Part shown: positions 36,720 to 44,924 of the stretch, one piece after another
How positions within the stretch are numbered: the stretch's first letter is position 1
Layout: each line of letters opens with the position of its first letter
NCBI GenBank assembly: GCA_902513955.1
Contig: CABXOW010000009.1
Span: 1 to 57,769, forward strand
Origin: an uncultured Pelagibacteraceae bacterium
Lineage (GTDB): Bacteria; Pseudomonadota; Alphaproteobacteria; Pelagibacterales; Pelagibacteraceae
Length of the DNA: 57,769 bases
Direction of reading: 5' to 3'
Notes under the pieces: generated by a model
The model's input: only the letters and a program-made list of their open reading frames with translations
Database searches by the model: none
What the model was told of the DNA's origin: nothing
Position numbers and translations under genes: made by a program

Positions 36720-36747
36720 TTGACACCCCTAATTTGCTGAATATACT
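36720..36747 (+). promoter_or_regulatory. dksA promoter
   Basis: Perfect TTGACA (36720-36725), 16 nt spacer, TATACT (36742-36747). Predicted start near 36754, about 15 nt before the ATG. This is one of the best sigma-70-like promoters in the window. Confidence 0.75.
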
Positions 36748-36768
36748 CCGGAAATTCAAATTTAAACT

Positions 36769-37269
36769 ATGCCAAAGACGTCTAAAGTTAAAAAAAAAGT
36801 TTTAAAACCAAAAACTAAAGTTGTGTCAAAAGCAAAAGTTGTTACTAAAGCTCCAATCAAAATTTCTAAAACATATGTCCCAAAAGACACGGAAAAATAT
36901 ATGTGTGAAAAACATAAAGTTTTTTTTAGAATAAAATTAACTGAGTGGAAAAAAGATTTGGTTAAAGCTAATAACGAAGCTCTTTATAATGGTAATATGG
37001 ATGATAATAGTATTTCTGCAGATGTTGTGGATCAAGCTAGCTCATATACAGATAAAAATGTTGAAATGAAAGCTATCAATAGACAAATTAAATTAATTTC
37101 AGAGATTGATAAAGCTTTAGCAAGAATAAGAGAAGATACCTATGGTTACTGCTTAGATACAGCAGAACCAATTGGGTTAAAAAGATTAATGGCAAGACCT
37201 GTAGCCAAATACACTATTACCGCACAAGAAAAGCATGAAAATAATGAAAAAGTTCATGCTGATGATTAA
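36769..37269 (+). CDS. dksA: DksA/TraR-family RNA polymerase-binding regulator
   Basis: A secondary-channel regulator that works with ppGpp on stable RNA and amino-acid promoters. The 166 residues comprise a Lys/Val-rich N-terminal tail (1-35), the coiled-coil domain (about 50-118, tip near ADVVDQAS) and a zinc-finger-like end. Of the four zinc cysteines in the E. coli protein only the first is kept (YGYC); the others read LDT and TITAQ, the pattern common in alphaproteobacterial DksA. The gene has a strong promoter of its own and is divergent from the island's glycosyltransferase operon. Confidence 0.9.
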   Translation: MPKTSKVKKKVLKPKTKVVSKAKVVTKAPIKISKTYVPKDTEKYMCEKHKVFFRIKLTEWKKDLVKANNEALYNGNMDDNSISADVVDQASSYTDKNVEMKAINRQIKLISEIDKALARIREDTYGYCLDTAEPIGLKRLMARPVAKYTITAQEKHENNEKVHADD

Positions 37270-37283
37270 TTGAAAATATCTAT

Positions 37284-38072
37284 TTAATTTGCATCAAGAA
37301 CTGCATGTAGAAATTGCTTAGTTCTCTCATTTTGTGGTTCTCCAAATAATTTTTCTGGTGGACCTTGTTCAAAAATTTTACCTTCATTAAAGAAACAAAC
37401 TCTATCAGATATTTCTCTAGCAAATCCCATTTGATGAGTAACCATAATCATTGTTAAATTATGTTCTTTATTTAGCGATCTAATTACATTTAATACTTCT
37501 CCAACAACTTCTGGGTCAAGTGCAGATGTTATTTCATCTAAAAGCATTACCTTGGGTCTCATAGCAAGTGCTCTTGCAATAGCTACACGTTGCTGTTGAC
37601 CTCCAGATAATCTACTTGGATGTTGGTCTTTCTTATCAGTTAAGCCAACTAATTCTAATAACTCTAAAGCTCTCTCTTCAGCCTCCTCTTTTTTCATACC
37701 CAAAACTTCAATAGGAGCTTCAATACAATTTTGTAACGCTGTCATGTGTGGAAATAAGTTAAATTGTTGAAATACCATTCCTATTTTTGAACGTCTTTCT
37801 CTTAAATACTTTTCACTAGCCTCAACTAAATTACCACCTTTATCCATATGAGTTAAAGGTTCTCCATCAAGATGAATTACACCCTGATTTATTTTCTCAA
37901 GTGTCATTAATACTCTAAGTACTGTTGTTTTGCCTGATCCAGATGGCCCTATGATGGAAACCATTTCATTTTTTTTAATTTCTAAATTTAATTTATCTAA
38001 AACAACTAAATCACCATATTGTTTTGTGACATTTGAAAAGTTTACAATTATTTCTGAAGACTCTTTTTTCAT
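37284..38072 (-). CDS. ehuA: Ectoine/polar amino acid-type ABC transporter ATPase
   Basis: A 262-residue ATPase of the polar-amino-acid uptake class. Walker A GPSGSGKTT, signature LSGGQQQRVAIARAL, Walker B VMLLDEITSALD and the switch His in VTHQMGFAREISD are all intact. It is the last gene of the ehuB-C-D-A order, 3 nt after ehuD. Assignment to ectoine/hydroxyectoine rests on the strongly EhuB-like binding protein; by itself it could serve any amino-acid-like substrate. Confidence 0.85.
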   Translation of the reverse strand: MKKESSEIIVNFSNVTKQYGDLVVLDKLNLEIKKNEMVSIIGPSGSGKTTVLRVLMTLEKINQGVIHLDGEPLTHMDKGGNLVEASEKYLRERRSKIGMVFQQFNLFPHMTALQNCIEAPIEVLGMKKEEAEERALELLELVGLTDKKDQHPSRLSGGQQQRVAIARALAMRPKVMLLDEITSALDPEVVGEVLNVIRSLNKEHNLTMIMVTHQMGFAREISDRVCFFNEGKIFEQGPPEKLFGEPQNERTKQFLHAVLDAN

Positions 38073-38075
38073 AAA

Positions 38076-38762
38076 TTAAAATTGTTCTTTTTTTATTTTT
38101 CCTTGGGCCAGATTAACATTTTTTTCAATTTTTCTAATCCAAATTGCGGCAGGAATTGATAAAGTTAAAAATATTATACCAACTATAGTATATGGTTCTA
38201 AATAACGATAGTGATATCCCCCAACTGCTGTTGCAGCATGGAATAATTCAGCTACTCCAATAGTTGATAATAAAGGTGTATCTTTAAAAATTCCTACCAA
38301 ATAGTTTCCCATTCCTGGAATAGCAATTGGAAATGCCTGAGGTAGAACAATTTTTCTATAGGTATAAGCTGTTGAAAAATTTAAAGCTCTACATGCCTCC
38401 CATTGAGTTTTTGGCACTCCTTCAAGCGCACCTCTATACACTTCGGATAAATATGTTCCAAAATGAAGGCCAATTGTAATCATTCCACAGACCCAAGCTG
38501 ATAAAGTAATACCAAATTGAGGTAAGACAAAATAAACAAAAAATAATTGAATTAGTAAAGGGGTTGATCTAATAAATTCAACAATTTCCCTATTAATAAT
38601 ATTAACTATTTTAATTGGTGTTCTTTGACCCAATAAAAATAACAATCCCACAATAGCTGCTATAGCATAACCAATTCCTGCTGCTAATATGGTATTTAGA
38701 GTTGCCAATAACATCTGTGGCAAGATCTCAATTGCAAAATCCCATCTCCATTCTGCATTCAT
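38076..38762 (-). CDS. ehuD: ABC transporter permease, EhuD-like
   Basis: A 228-residue inner-membrane permease with five or six helices and the binding-protein-dependent permease signature EACRALNFSTAYTYRKIVLPQA (EAA loop that contacts the ATPase). It has the polar-amino-acid permease opening WRWDFAIEILPQMLLATLNT. It follows ehuC after one base and precedes ehuA, so both permeases and the ATPase should be made together. Confidence 0.85.
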   Translation of the reverse strand: MNAEWRWDFAIEILPQMLLATLNTILAAGIGYAIAAIVGLLFLLGQRTPIKIVNIINREIVEFIRSTPLLIQLFFVYFVLPQFGITLSAWVCGMITIGLHFGTYLSEVYRGALEGVPKTQWEACRALNFSTAYTYRKIVLPQAFPIAIPGMGNYLVGIFKDTPLLSTIGVAELFHAATAVGGYHYRYLEPYTIVGIIFLTLSIPAAIWIRKIEKNVNLAQGKIKKEQF

Positions 38763-38763
38763 A

Positions 38764-39435
38764 TTAAATTTTTTCCTTTCCTACTTTTCTTGCTGCTAAA
38801 ACTTCTAACCATCTTAAAAATGGAACAAGGAAAAATCTTGAGATTATATAATAAATTAAAAGAGCAGTTCCAAAACATTGGGCAGAGAGCCAAGTAATAG
38901 AATTTATTTGTTTGGCTTCAAAAGTTAAATCAACCACTGTTACTAAAGCAACTAGTGCGGTTGCTTTTAAAAGTTCTACAGTTAAATTTGCAGCGGGTGG
39001 CAATATAATTGGAAATATTTGAGGTATAATAATTTTTCTCATTCTTTTTGCTGGAGTAAAATTTAATGCAAAAGCACCTTCCCATTGTCCTTTTGGAACT
39101 GCAAGAATACCACCTCTCACAATCTCTGCACCGTAAGCTCCAAAATTCATTCCTATTGCAACAACTCCAGCTGTAAATGCCTCTAATGATAAGCCAAAAA
39201 AAGGTAACACATAATAAAACCAAAACAATTGAACTAATAAAGATGTTCCTCTAAAAAATTCTATATAAGCTGTGGCTGTACCTTGAATAATTGGATTTTT
39301 CGATAAACGCATCAATCCAAAAATTAATGAAATAATCACATAAAGAATAGTTGAACAAATCAACACTTTAACTGTAGTAACAGTTCCAAGTAACATGGTT
39401 GGGCCATGTTCAGATAAAAATGCAAAATAGCTCAC
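38764..39435 (-). CDS. ehuC: ABC transporter permease, EhuC-like
   Basis: A 223-residue permease paralog of the downstream gene, with five hydrophobic helices and the EAA-type loop GAFALNFTPAKRMRKIIIPQ. The start codon is GTG. It lies 73 nt downstream of ehuB, separated by an 11-bp hairpin, so permease expression is probably lower than that of the binding protein. Confidence 0.85.
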   Translation of the reverse strand: MSYFAFLSEHGPTMLLGTVTTVKVLICSTILYVIISLIFGLMRLSKNPIIQGTATAYIEFFRGTSLLVQLFWFYYVLPFFGLSLEAFTAGVVAIGMNFGAYGAEIVRGGILAVPKGQWEGAFALNFTPAKRMRKIIIPQIFPIILPPAANLTVELLKATALVALVTVVDLTFEAKQINSITWLSAQCFGTALLIYYIISRFFLVPFLRWLEVLAARKVGKEKI

Positions 39436-39460
39436 TATAAATCCTTAATTATTAAAAAAA

Positions 39461-39489
39461 AATCAGGCGACGAATTTTGTCGCCTGATT
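39461..39489 (-). terminator. Strong hairpin between ehuB and ehuC
   Basis: Perfect 11-bp stem AATCAGGCGAC/GTCGCCTGATT (39461-39471 with 39479-39489) and a 7-base loop, 20 nt after the ehuB stop. On the minus strand it is followed by a run of T (plus-strand A 39454-39462). It should act as an attenuating terminator or mRNA stabiliser that keeps the binding protein in excess. Confidence 0.85.
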
Positions 39490-39508
39490 AAATTAAACTT
39501 TAATATTT

Positions 39509-40354
39509 TTATTTAGTAGAGCAAGCCCACTCAGTAGTCATGTCAGCAGGTGGTAACTGAGCTTTATCATAGCCATATTTGCCAGCTCTTTCTAACATTT
39601 TTCCTGGGTTTGCTAAAACTTTTGCTAATGCAGCATTAAAATTATCTCTAAACTCTGTATCAGTTTTTCTAAAACCTATACCAACAACATTTAGAGTTTC
39701 TTTAGGCATTAACTTAGGATCAGTTACTTCAAATGCTCCATTAGTTTTTTCTTCATGCTCTTTTGCACCAAAGAAGGTTTGTACAGCAGCGTCAGCTCTA
39801 CCAGCTTTCATTGCAGCTAAAATTCCAACTTCACCTTCAACTAACATCATTTGACTATCTGGAACACCATATTTCTTAGCAGCTTCAACAGTGTTAAAAC
39901 CAGCACCAGTTACAAGTTTTGCACCAGTTCTAATAACATCTTCGTAGTTGTTAATTCCTTTAGGGTTTCCTTTTGGCACTAGCATTGCATCACCAAAAAG
40001 ACCTATTGGATCTGAGAAATTGATGTTAGCACATCTACTTTTCAAAATATACATACCGCCTGTTATCATGTCTGATCTATTAGCATTAATTCCTGGAATT
40101 AATCCTGACCATTCAAATACTTTAGTTTCATGCTCAGTTATTCCCATTTCTTCAAGAACAGTCAAAGCAATCATGTTAACAAAACCTAAAGCTTCACCGT
40201 TATCTCCTGCGTAAGCCCATGGTACTGCTGTACCAAAACCAAGTCTTAACTTGTGACCATCCTTTAGTCTGTCAGTTAATGTTGCAGCATTAACAGATGA
40301 AATACTAAAAAGAATAACAAGAAAAACTGATATTGATTTAATTAATTTTTTCAT
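39509..40354 (-). CDS. ehuB: Ectoine/hydroxyectoine-type ABC transporter substrate-binding protein
   Basis: A 281-residue periplasmic binding protein with signal peptide (cleavage after VNAA, about residue 23). The sequence follows the EhuB type closely: LRLGFGTAVPWAYAGDN, LIPGINANRSDMITGGMYILKSRC, and a VGIGFRKTD segment near the C-terminus. Aromatic residues in the pocket fit a compatible solute. A strong AAGGGAGAG ribosome-binding site precedes the ATG. It heads the operon ehuB-C-D-A. Related amino-acid ligands are the main alternative. Confidence 0.83.
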   Translation of the reverse strand: MKKLIKSISVFLVILFSISSVNAATLTDRLKDGHKLRLGFGTAVPWAYAGDNGEALGFVNMIALTVLEEMGITEHETKVFEWSGLIPGINANRSDMITGGMYILKSRCANINFSDPIGLFGDAMLVPKGNPKGINNYEDVIRTGAKLVTGAGFNTVEAAKKYGVPDSQMMLVEGEVGILAAMKAGRADAAVQTFFGAKEHEEKTNGAFEVTDPKLMPKETLNVVGIGFRKTDTEFRDNFNAALAKVLANPGKMLERAGKYGYDKAQLPPADMTTEWACSTK

Positions 40355-40453
40355 TATCTCTCCCTTTTGTTTAATAATTAAATAAGGTTAACAAGAATTT
40401 TTAATTGGTGCAAATTTATAAAAATATCAAACAACTATGGATTGAATTTTTAA

Positions 40454-41239
40454 TTAAATATTTATTGTATCTCCAATATTTAACTCTCCATCATCCAGTA
40501 CAGTTAAGTAAATTCCCATATCAAAATGATTATAAGTTTTTTTTAATAATTGAAGTAAATTAAAAGAATTATCATCCGATTGTGGTTTTAAATTAATTGC
40601 AACACATCTTGGAATATTTTTTTTAACTTTAAACGAAACATTGTTAATTTTAATAATCTTTCCAACCCAGTCCCTTTCTTTCCAAGGCTCAACTCCATCT
40701 ATATAAATATTCCCTCTAAATACTGAAGTTTCGATCTTCTTGTCAATTTTCTTTTGAAAATCATTGATGCTTTGAATATTTAAAAGTGAGACTGAATTAA
40801 CAAAATCAACTTTTTTTGAGATAGAAGTATCAAAAAAAGGAAATTCATAGTTTTTCATTAAAACTATTGGTTGTTTTAATGAGTCCTCTAAATCTGAAAT
40901 TTTATTTGAAAGTACATCACGTTCACTTAGTTGATTTATATCAATGGTTAAAATTTCTCTATCTTTTAAGGTTAACGTTAATTTTTCATCTTTTAATATA
41001 AAATTATATTTATTCAAAGCTGGTGTGTTCTTAAGAGTTAAAATATTATTCCATTTACCTTTTCTTTCATCTGGATTTTTTTCAAATAATTTAGCCTGAT
41101 CTAGATCCAAGTTTTTAGCAAATGCAAAAATTCTATCTCCAATAATCCCAATATTTTTTTTGATTTTACAATTTTGAACACTTTGAAATGAAACTGATTT
41201 AACCGGACAGTAATTTATTGAAGAAATAGTAGCGCTCAT
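40454..41239 (-). CDS. MOSC domain protein
   Basis: A 261-residue protein with the N-terminal beta-barrel (ATISSINYCPVKSVSFQ) and MOSC domain, marked by the conserved PRCVAINL Cys near the middle of the C-terminal half and a GIYLTVLDDGELNIGD end. MOSC proteins bind the molybdenum cofactor or sulfur on that Cys; bacterial members such as YcbX and YiiM reduce N-hydroxylated compounds. No molybdoenzyme is encoded nearby. The start is only 19 nt from the divergent PhyH start. Confidence 0.85.
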   Translation of the reverse strand: MSATISSINYCPVKSVSFQSVQNCKIKKNIGIIGDRIFAFAKNLDLDQAKLFEKNPDERKGKWNNILTLKNTPALNKYNFILKDEKLTLTLKDREILTIDINQLSERDVLSNKISDLEDSLKQPIVLMKNYEFPFFDTSISKKVDFVNSVSLLNIQSINDFQKKIDKKIETSVFRGNIYIDGVEPWKERDWVGKIIKINNVSFKVKKNIPRCVAINLKPQSDDNSFNLLQLLKKTYNHFDMGIYLTVLDDGELNIGDTINI

Positions 41240-41258
41240 ATAAAGTTTTTAAAATAAT

Positions 41259-42086
41259 ATGACTTATCTTTCACCAAATCAACTTAAACAGTACGAGGAT
41301 GAGGGTTTTGTTTCTCCCATAAATATTTTTTCAAAAGATAAAACAAAAGAAATTAGAGATGAAATTGAATTGATTGAAAAAGAAATGCCTGAAGAATTAG
41401 ATAAATCAGGAAGATATAATGCTCATTTAATTTCACCTTTACTAGATGAAGTTACTCATAACACTAAAATTTTAGATGCAGTTCAAAGTTTAATCGGTGA
41501 AGACATACTCGTATGTGGGACAACTCTTTTTATAAAAAATCCAAACGAAAAAGGATTTGTTAGCTATCACCAAGATGCAAAATACATAGGCTTAGAACCG
41601 CACAATTGGGTTACTGCATGGGTTGCAATAACAGATTCGAATGAACACAATGGTTGTATGAGGATGTGGTCAGGATCACATAAAGATAATCTTAAAGATC
41701 ATGATCAAAAATTTAATGAAGGAAATCTACTAACAAGAGGTCAAACTGTTAAATATGTACCAAAAAAAGAAACAACGCCTTTAATACTGACAGCAGGTCA
41801 AATGTCTCTACACCATCCAACTGTAGTTCATGGATCAGATCTAAATAAAAGTAATGATAGAAGAATAGGTTTTGTAATTCAAAGTTATATTGGTGCTAAT
41901 GTTAAACAAGTTATAGGTAAAAATAGTGTCCAGCTAGCAAGAGGAAAAGATAATTATAATTTTCATGAAAAAATTGGAAGACCTAAATCATTATTGGATA
42001 AAAATGATCTTAAAATAAAAAAACAAGAAAATGACAATCTTCAAGAAATTTTTTATAAAGGTTCTTCAAAAAAAGGAGATTATTAA
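41259..42086 (+). CDS. Phytanoyl-CoA dioxygenase (PhyH) family Fe(II)/2-oxoglutarate oxygenase
   Basis: A 275-residue oxygenase. Iron ligands are visible as His104-x-Asp106 (YHQD) and His191 (VVHGSD), with Arg201 or Arg202 as the 2-oxoglutarate salt bridge (DRRIGF). The HxD pair means hydroxylation and not halogenation. The ectoine hydroxylase signature is absent. It is followed 3 nt later by two Gfo/Idh/MocA dehydrogenases, suggesting a small catabolic pathway in which hydroxylation precedes oxidation. The substrate is unknown. Confidence 0.82.
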   Translation: MTYLSPNQLKQYEDEGFVSPINIFSKDKTKEIRDEIELIEKEMPEELDKSGRYNAHLISPLLDEVTHNTKILDAVQSLIGEDILVCGTTLFIKNPNEKGFVSYHQDAKYIGLEPHNWVTAWVAITDSNEHNGCMRMWSGSHKDNLKDHDQKFNEGNLLTRGQTVKYVPKKETTPLILTAGQMSLHHPTVVHGSDLNKSNDRRIGFVIQSYIGANVKQVIGKNSVQLARGKDNYNFHEKIGRPKSLLDKNDLKIKKQENDNLQEIFYKGSSKKGDY

Positions 42087-42089
42087 TTT

Positions 42090-43100
42090 ATGAAAAAATC
42101 TTTAAATCTAGCAGTACTAGGTATTGATCACGGTCACATATTTGACATGTTAGATGAAATGATCAAAGAAGGTTGTAATTGCAATCATTTTTGGACTGAA
42201 GGAACACCTTTAACATTAAAAGAATTTAACAAAAAATATCCAAATATAAAAAGATTAGAAAATAAAAGTGAAATTTTAGATAATGAAAATGTTGATATGA
42301 TTTTAATATCTTCTGTACCTAAAGATAGAGCAAGTCTTTCAATTGAAGCATTAAATTCAGGTAAAGATGTGATGGTAGATAAGCCAGGATGTATAACTTT
42401 AGATCAACTAAAAGATTTAAAACGAACTGTAAAAGAAACAGGTAAAATTTGGTCAGTAAATTTTTCTGAAAGATTTCATGTAGCTGCTGTTGCAAAAGCT
42501 GAACAACTAGTTTCAGAAGGTAAAATTGGAAAAGTAAAACAAACTATGGGTACCGGTCCTCATAGGCAGGGAAATTATGAAAGACCTGACTGGTTTTACG
42601 AGCGTGAAAGCTATGGCGGAATAATTACCGATATAGGTTCACACCAAATTCATCAATTTTTAGTATTTACAAATTCTAATGAAGCTAAAATTACTCATGC
42701 AATGGTAGAAAATACTACTAAGGAACAGTTTCCTGGTTTTCAAGATTTTGGTGAAATCAATCTTACGGGAAATGGTGGTCATGGATACGTTCGCTTAGAT
42801 TGGTTTACCCCAGATGCACTTCCAACTTGGGGAGATGGAAGATTATTTATTCTAGGTGATAAAGGTTTTATTGAAATTAGAAAATACACAGATCTTGCCA
42901 AATCTAACTCTGGAAATCATTTATATTACGCAAATAATGAAGAGGTAGAGCATATAGATTGTTCAAATTTTAAACTTCCATACTTTAGAAATTTAATTAA
43001 CGATGTTTATAATAGAACGGAAACTGCGTGTTCACAAAAATTAACTTATTTATCAATGGAACTTGCTATTAAAGCTCAAGAATTAGCTGAAAAGAAATGA
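42090..43100 (+). CDS. Gfo/Idh/MocA family oxidoreductase 1
   Basis: A 336-residue NAD(P)-dependent dehydrogenase-like protein. The Rossmann fold opens with LNLAVLGIDHGHIFDM, unusual in having GIDHGH where GxGxxG is usual. The DKPGCITLDQ segment carries the catalytic-type Lys (consensus EKP), and a GGIITDIGSHQIHQF segment provides the His of the active site. Substrates of the family are mostly sugars, inositols or their derivatives. It overlaps the second dehydrogenase by ATGA. Confidence 0.85.
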   Translation: MKKSLNLAVLGIDHGHIFDMLDEMIKEGCNCNHFWTEGTPLTLKEFNKKYPNIKRLENKSEILDNENVDMILISSVPKDRASLSIEALNSGKDVMVDKPGCITLDQLKDLKRTVKETGKIWSVNFSERFHVAAVAKAEQLVSEGKIGKVKQTMGTGPHRQGNYERPDWFYERESYGGIITDIGSHQIHQFLVFTNSNEAKITHAMVENTTKEQFPGFQDFGEINLTGNGGHGYVRLDWFTPDALPTWGDGRLFILGDKGFIEIRKYTDLAKSNSGNHLYYANNEEVEHIDCSNFKLPYFRNLINDVYNRTETACSQKLTYLSMELAIKAQELAEKK

Positions 43101-44170
43101 AAAAATATCAAGTTGCAATTATAGGAACTAACATAGGAGCTAAGCACTATGAAGATTTTAAAAAAGTTTCAAATAGATTTAATATTCACACTCTTTGTGG
43201 ATTAACTAGAGAAGCAATAGACAAAATACTAATAACAAACAATGAAACAAAAGTTTCGCTCAATTTTGATGATGTTTTAAAAATAAAAGAAATTGATATA
43301 ATTGATATTTGTCTTCCGCCTCATCTACATTTTTCTGCTTGTAAAAAATCACTAGAGGCTGGTAAGCACGTTATTTGTGAAAAACCTCTAGTTTCAAGTC
43401 TAAAGGAGTTTGATGAACTTGAAAAAATAAGCAAAGAAACAGGCAAAATAATCTTTCCTGTTTTTCAATATCGTTATGGCTTAGGTTTCTCTCAATTGAA
43501 GGAATTAATAAAATCAGGTCTTGCTGGAAAACCTCTTGTTGCATCACTTGAAACACATTGGAATAGAGGAAAAGAATATTACTCAAAAGTTTGGAGGGGA
43601 ACTTGGGCTGGTGAACAAGGTGGAGCAATTTTAAGTCATTCAATTCATATTCATGATTTGATATGTATGATTTTAGGACCAGTTTCAAATGTATATGCTA
43701 AATTAACAACTAGAGTAAATGATATTGAAGTAGAAGATTGTGCGGCTCTTTCAATTGAAATGAAAAATGGAACACTTGTTACAAGTTCAGTTACTCTTGG
43801 AGCGGCAAATGATATTAGTAGAATTCGGTTTTGTTTTGATAGATTAACAGTCGAATCTGGAGCATCACCTGACAAGCCTTATAACCCAGCTGATGATGAA
43901 TGGAAATTTTTAGCAAGAGACCCTGTAACACAAAATCAAATAGATGAGGTGCTATCAAAAGTTAAAAAACCTAAGTCATGGTACGCTGGAATGTTTGAAG
44001 AAATAGCTAATAATCTTGATGGCATAACTAGTGATGAAGTTACACTATTAGATGCTCGAAAATCTTTAGAATTTGTAACTGCGGTATATGACTCTTCAAG
44101 ACAAAATAAAAATATTAGCCTTCCTATAGATAAAGATAACCCACTTTACAATTCTTGGTTACCTAATTGA
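43097..44170 (+). CDS. Gfo/Idh/MocA family oxidoreductase 2
   Basis: A 357-residue dehydrogenase-like protein. Features: YQVAIIGTNIGAKHYEDF (dinucleotide-binding), DICLPPHLH, the catalytic Lys in VICEKPLVS near residue 97, and QGGAILSHSIHIHDLICMI with the active-site His. It is only distantly similar to its neighbour, so it is probably not a recent duplicate. Together with the PhyH gene it forms a three-gene plus-strand operon. Confidence 0.87.
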   Translation: MKKYQVAIIGTNIGAKHYEDFKKVSNRFNIHTLCGLTREAIDKILITNNETKVSLNFDDVLKIKEIDIIDICLPPHLHFSACKKSLEAGKHVICEKPLVSSLKEFDELEKISKETGKIIFPVFQYRYGLGFSQLKELIKSGLAGKPLVASLETHWNRGKEYYSKVWRGTWAGEQGGAILSHSIHIHDLICMILGPVSNVYAKLTTRVNDIEVEDCAALSIEMKNGTLVTSSVTLGAANDISRIRFCFDRLTVESGASPDKPYNPADDEWKFLARDPVTQNQIDEVLSKVKKPKSWYAGMFEEIANNLDGITSDEVTLLDARKSLEFVTAVYDSSRQNKNISLPIDKDNPLYNSWLPN

Positions 44171-44199
44171 AAATTTTTGTTATAATGGTTGTTTAATAA

Positions 44200-44295
44200 A
44201 TGAATAAAAAAATAATATTAATAATAATAATTGTTTTAGCTATAGAGTTATCAGGAAATGGTATTTTAAGTTCTTTATATAGGTTAATGAATTAA
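44200..44295 (+). CDS. Possible 31-residue single-pass membrane peptide
   Basis: Reads MNKKIILIIIIVLAIELSGN then GILSSLYRLMN, stop TAA. Residues 5-16 are a run of Ile/Leu/Val with a Lys-rich start, as in small membrane peptides. A TATAAT at 44181-44186 is placed to start transcription a few bases before the ATG, so it may be nearly leaderless. No Shine-Dalgarno site or homology is recognisable, and in such AT-rich DNA a chance reading frame of this kind is possible. Confidence 0.3.
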   Translation: MNKKIILIIIIVLAIELSGNGILSSLYRLMN

Positions 44296-44297
44296 AA

Positions 44298-44924
44298 TTA
44301 AGGTTTAGGTGGTAATTCATCTTTATTCATAAATTTAAAACCTTTTATTACCGGTTCTCTTTCAGATATCTCAACATACCATCTTTTTAGATTTTCAAAA
44401 TTATTGAGACCAATATCATGCCATTCATGTCTTGCAATCCAAGGCCAAGTAGCAATATCAGCTATTGAATAATTTTCTCCAGCTAAAAATTTAGATTGTT
44501 TCAAACGATTATCCAATTCCTGATAAATTCTTTTTGTTATCTTAAAATATCTCTCCTCGCCAAACTCACTTTTTCCTGGATTATAATGATGAAATTGATG
44601 ATGCTGACCTATCATGGGTCCAACTGTTCCCATTTGAGCCATTAACCACTGATTTATTTTAAGTCTATCCTTGGTGTCATAAAATTTTCCACTCTTCTCT
44701 CCAAGGTAAATTAAAATTGCACCAGACTCAAAAATACTTTCATTATTGTCATGATCAGTAATTACGGGTATTTTGCTAAAAGGACTTATTTTTATAAATT
44801 CTGGTTTGAATTGTTCATTATTTCCAATATCTACTTTGGTTACTTTGTATTCATAACCAATTTCTTCAAGCATAATTGAAATTTTCTTACCGTTAGGAGT
44901 GTCGGCAGAAAAAAGTTCTATCAT
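44298..44924 (-). CDS. Glutathione S-transferase family protein
   Basis: A 208-residue protein with the thioredoxin-like N-terminal half (FSADTPNGKKISIMLEEIGY; cis-Pro loop FSKIPVITD; ESGAILIYLGEK) and an all-helical C-terminal half with IADIATWPWIARHEW. It resembles the YfcG/YghU-like type, in which an N-terminal Thr/Asn replaces Ser/Cys, a group with disulfide reductase activity. It overlaps the ferredoxin reductase gene by ATGA and is the end of the redox cassette. Confidence 0.88.
   Translation of the reverse strand: MIELFSADTPNGKKISIMLEEIGYEYKVTKVDIGNNEQFKPEFIKISPFSKIPVITDHDNNESIFESGAILIYLGEKSGKFYDTKDRLKINQWLMAQMGTVGPMIGQHHQFHHYNPGKSEFGEERYFKITKRIYQELDNRLKQSKFLAGENYSIADIATWPWIARHEWHDIGLNNFENLKRWYVEISEREPVIKGFKFMNKDELPPKP

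Noticed and set aside
40931..40944. Second TTGAT-N4-ATCAA palindrome as an FNR site.
   Set aside because: It lies deep inside the MOSC coding sequence with no promoter nearby; treated as the chance background for the site at 31872.
41259..42086. PhyH-family gene near ehuABCD as ectoine hydroxylase (ectD).
   Set aside because: The EctD signature around the first iron ligands is absent (here VSYHQDAKYIGLEPHNW), and the gene lies on the opposite strand with a MOSC gene between. Kept as a general PhyH oxygenase.
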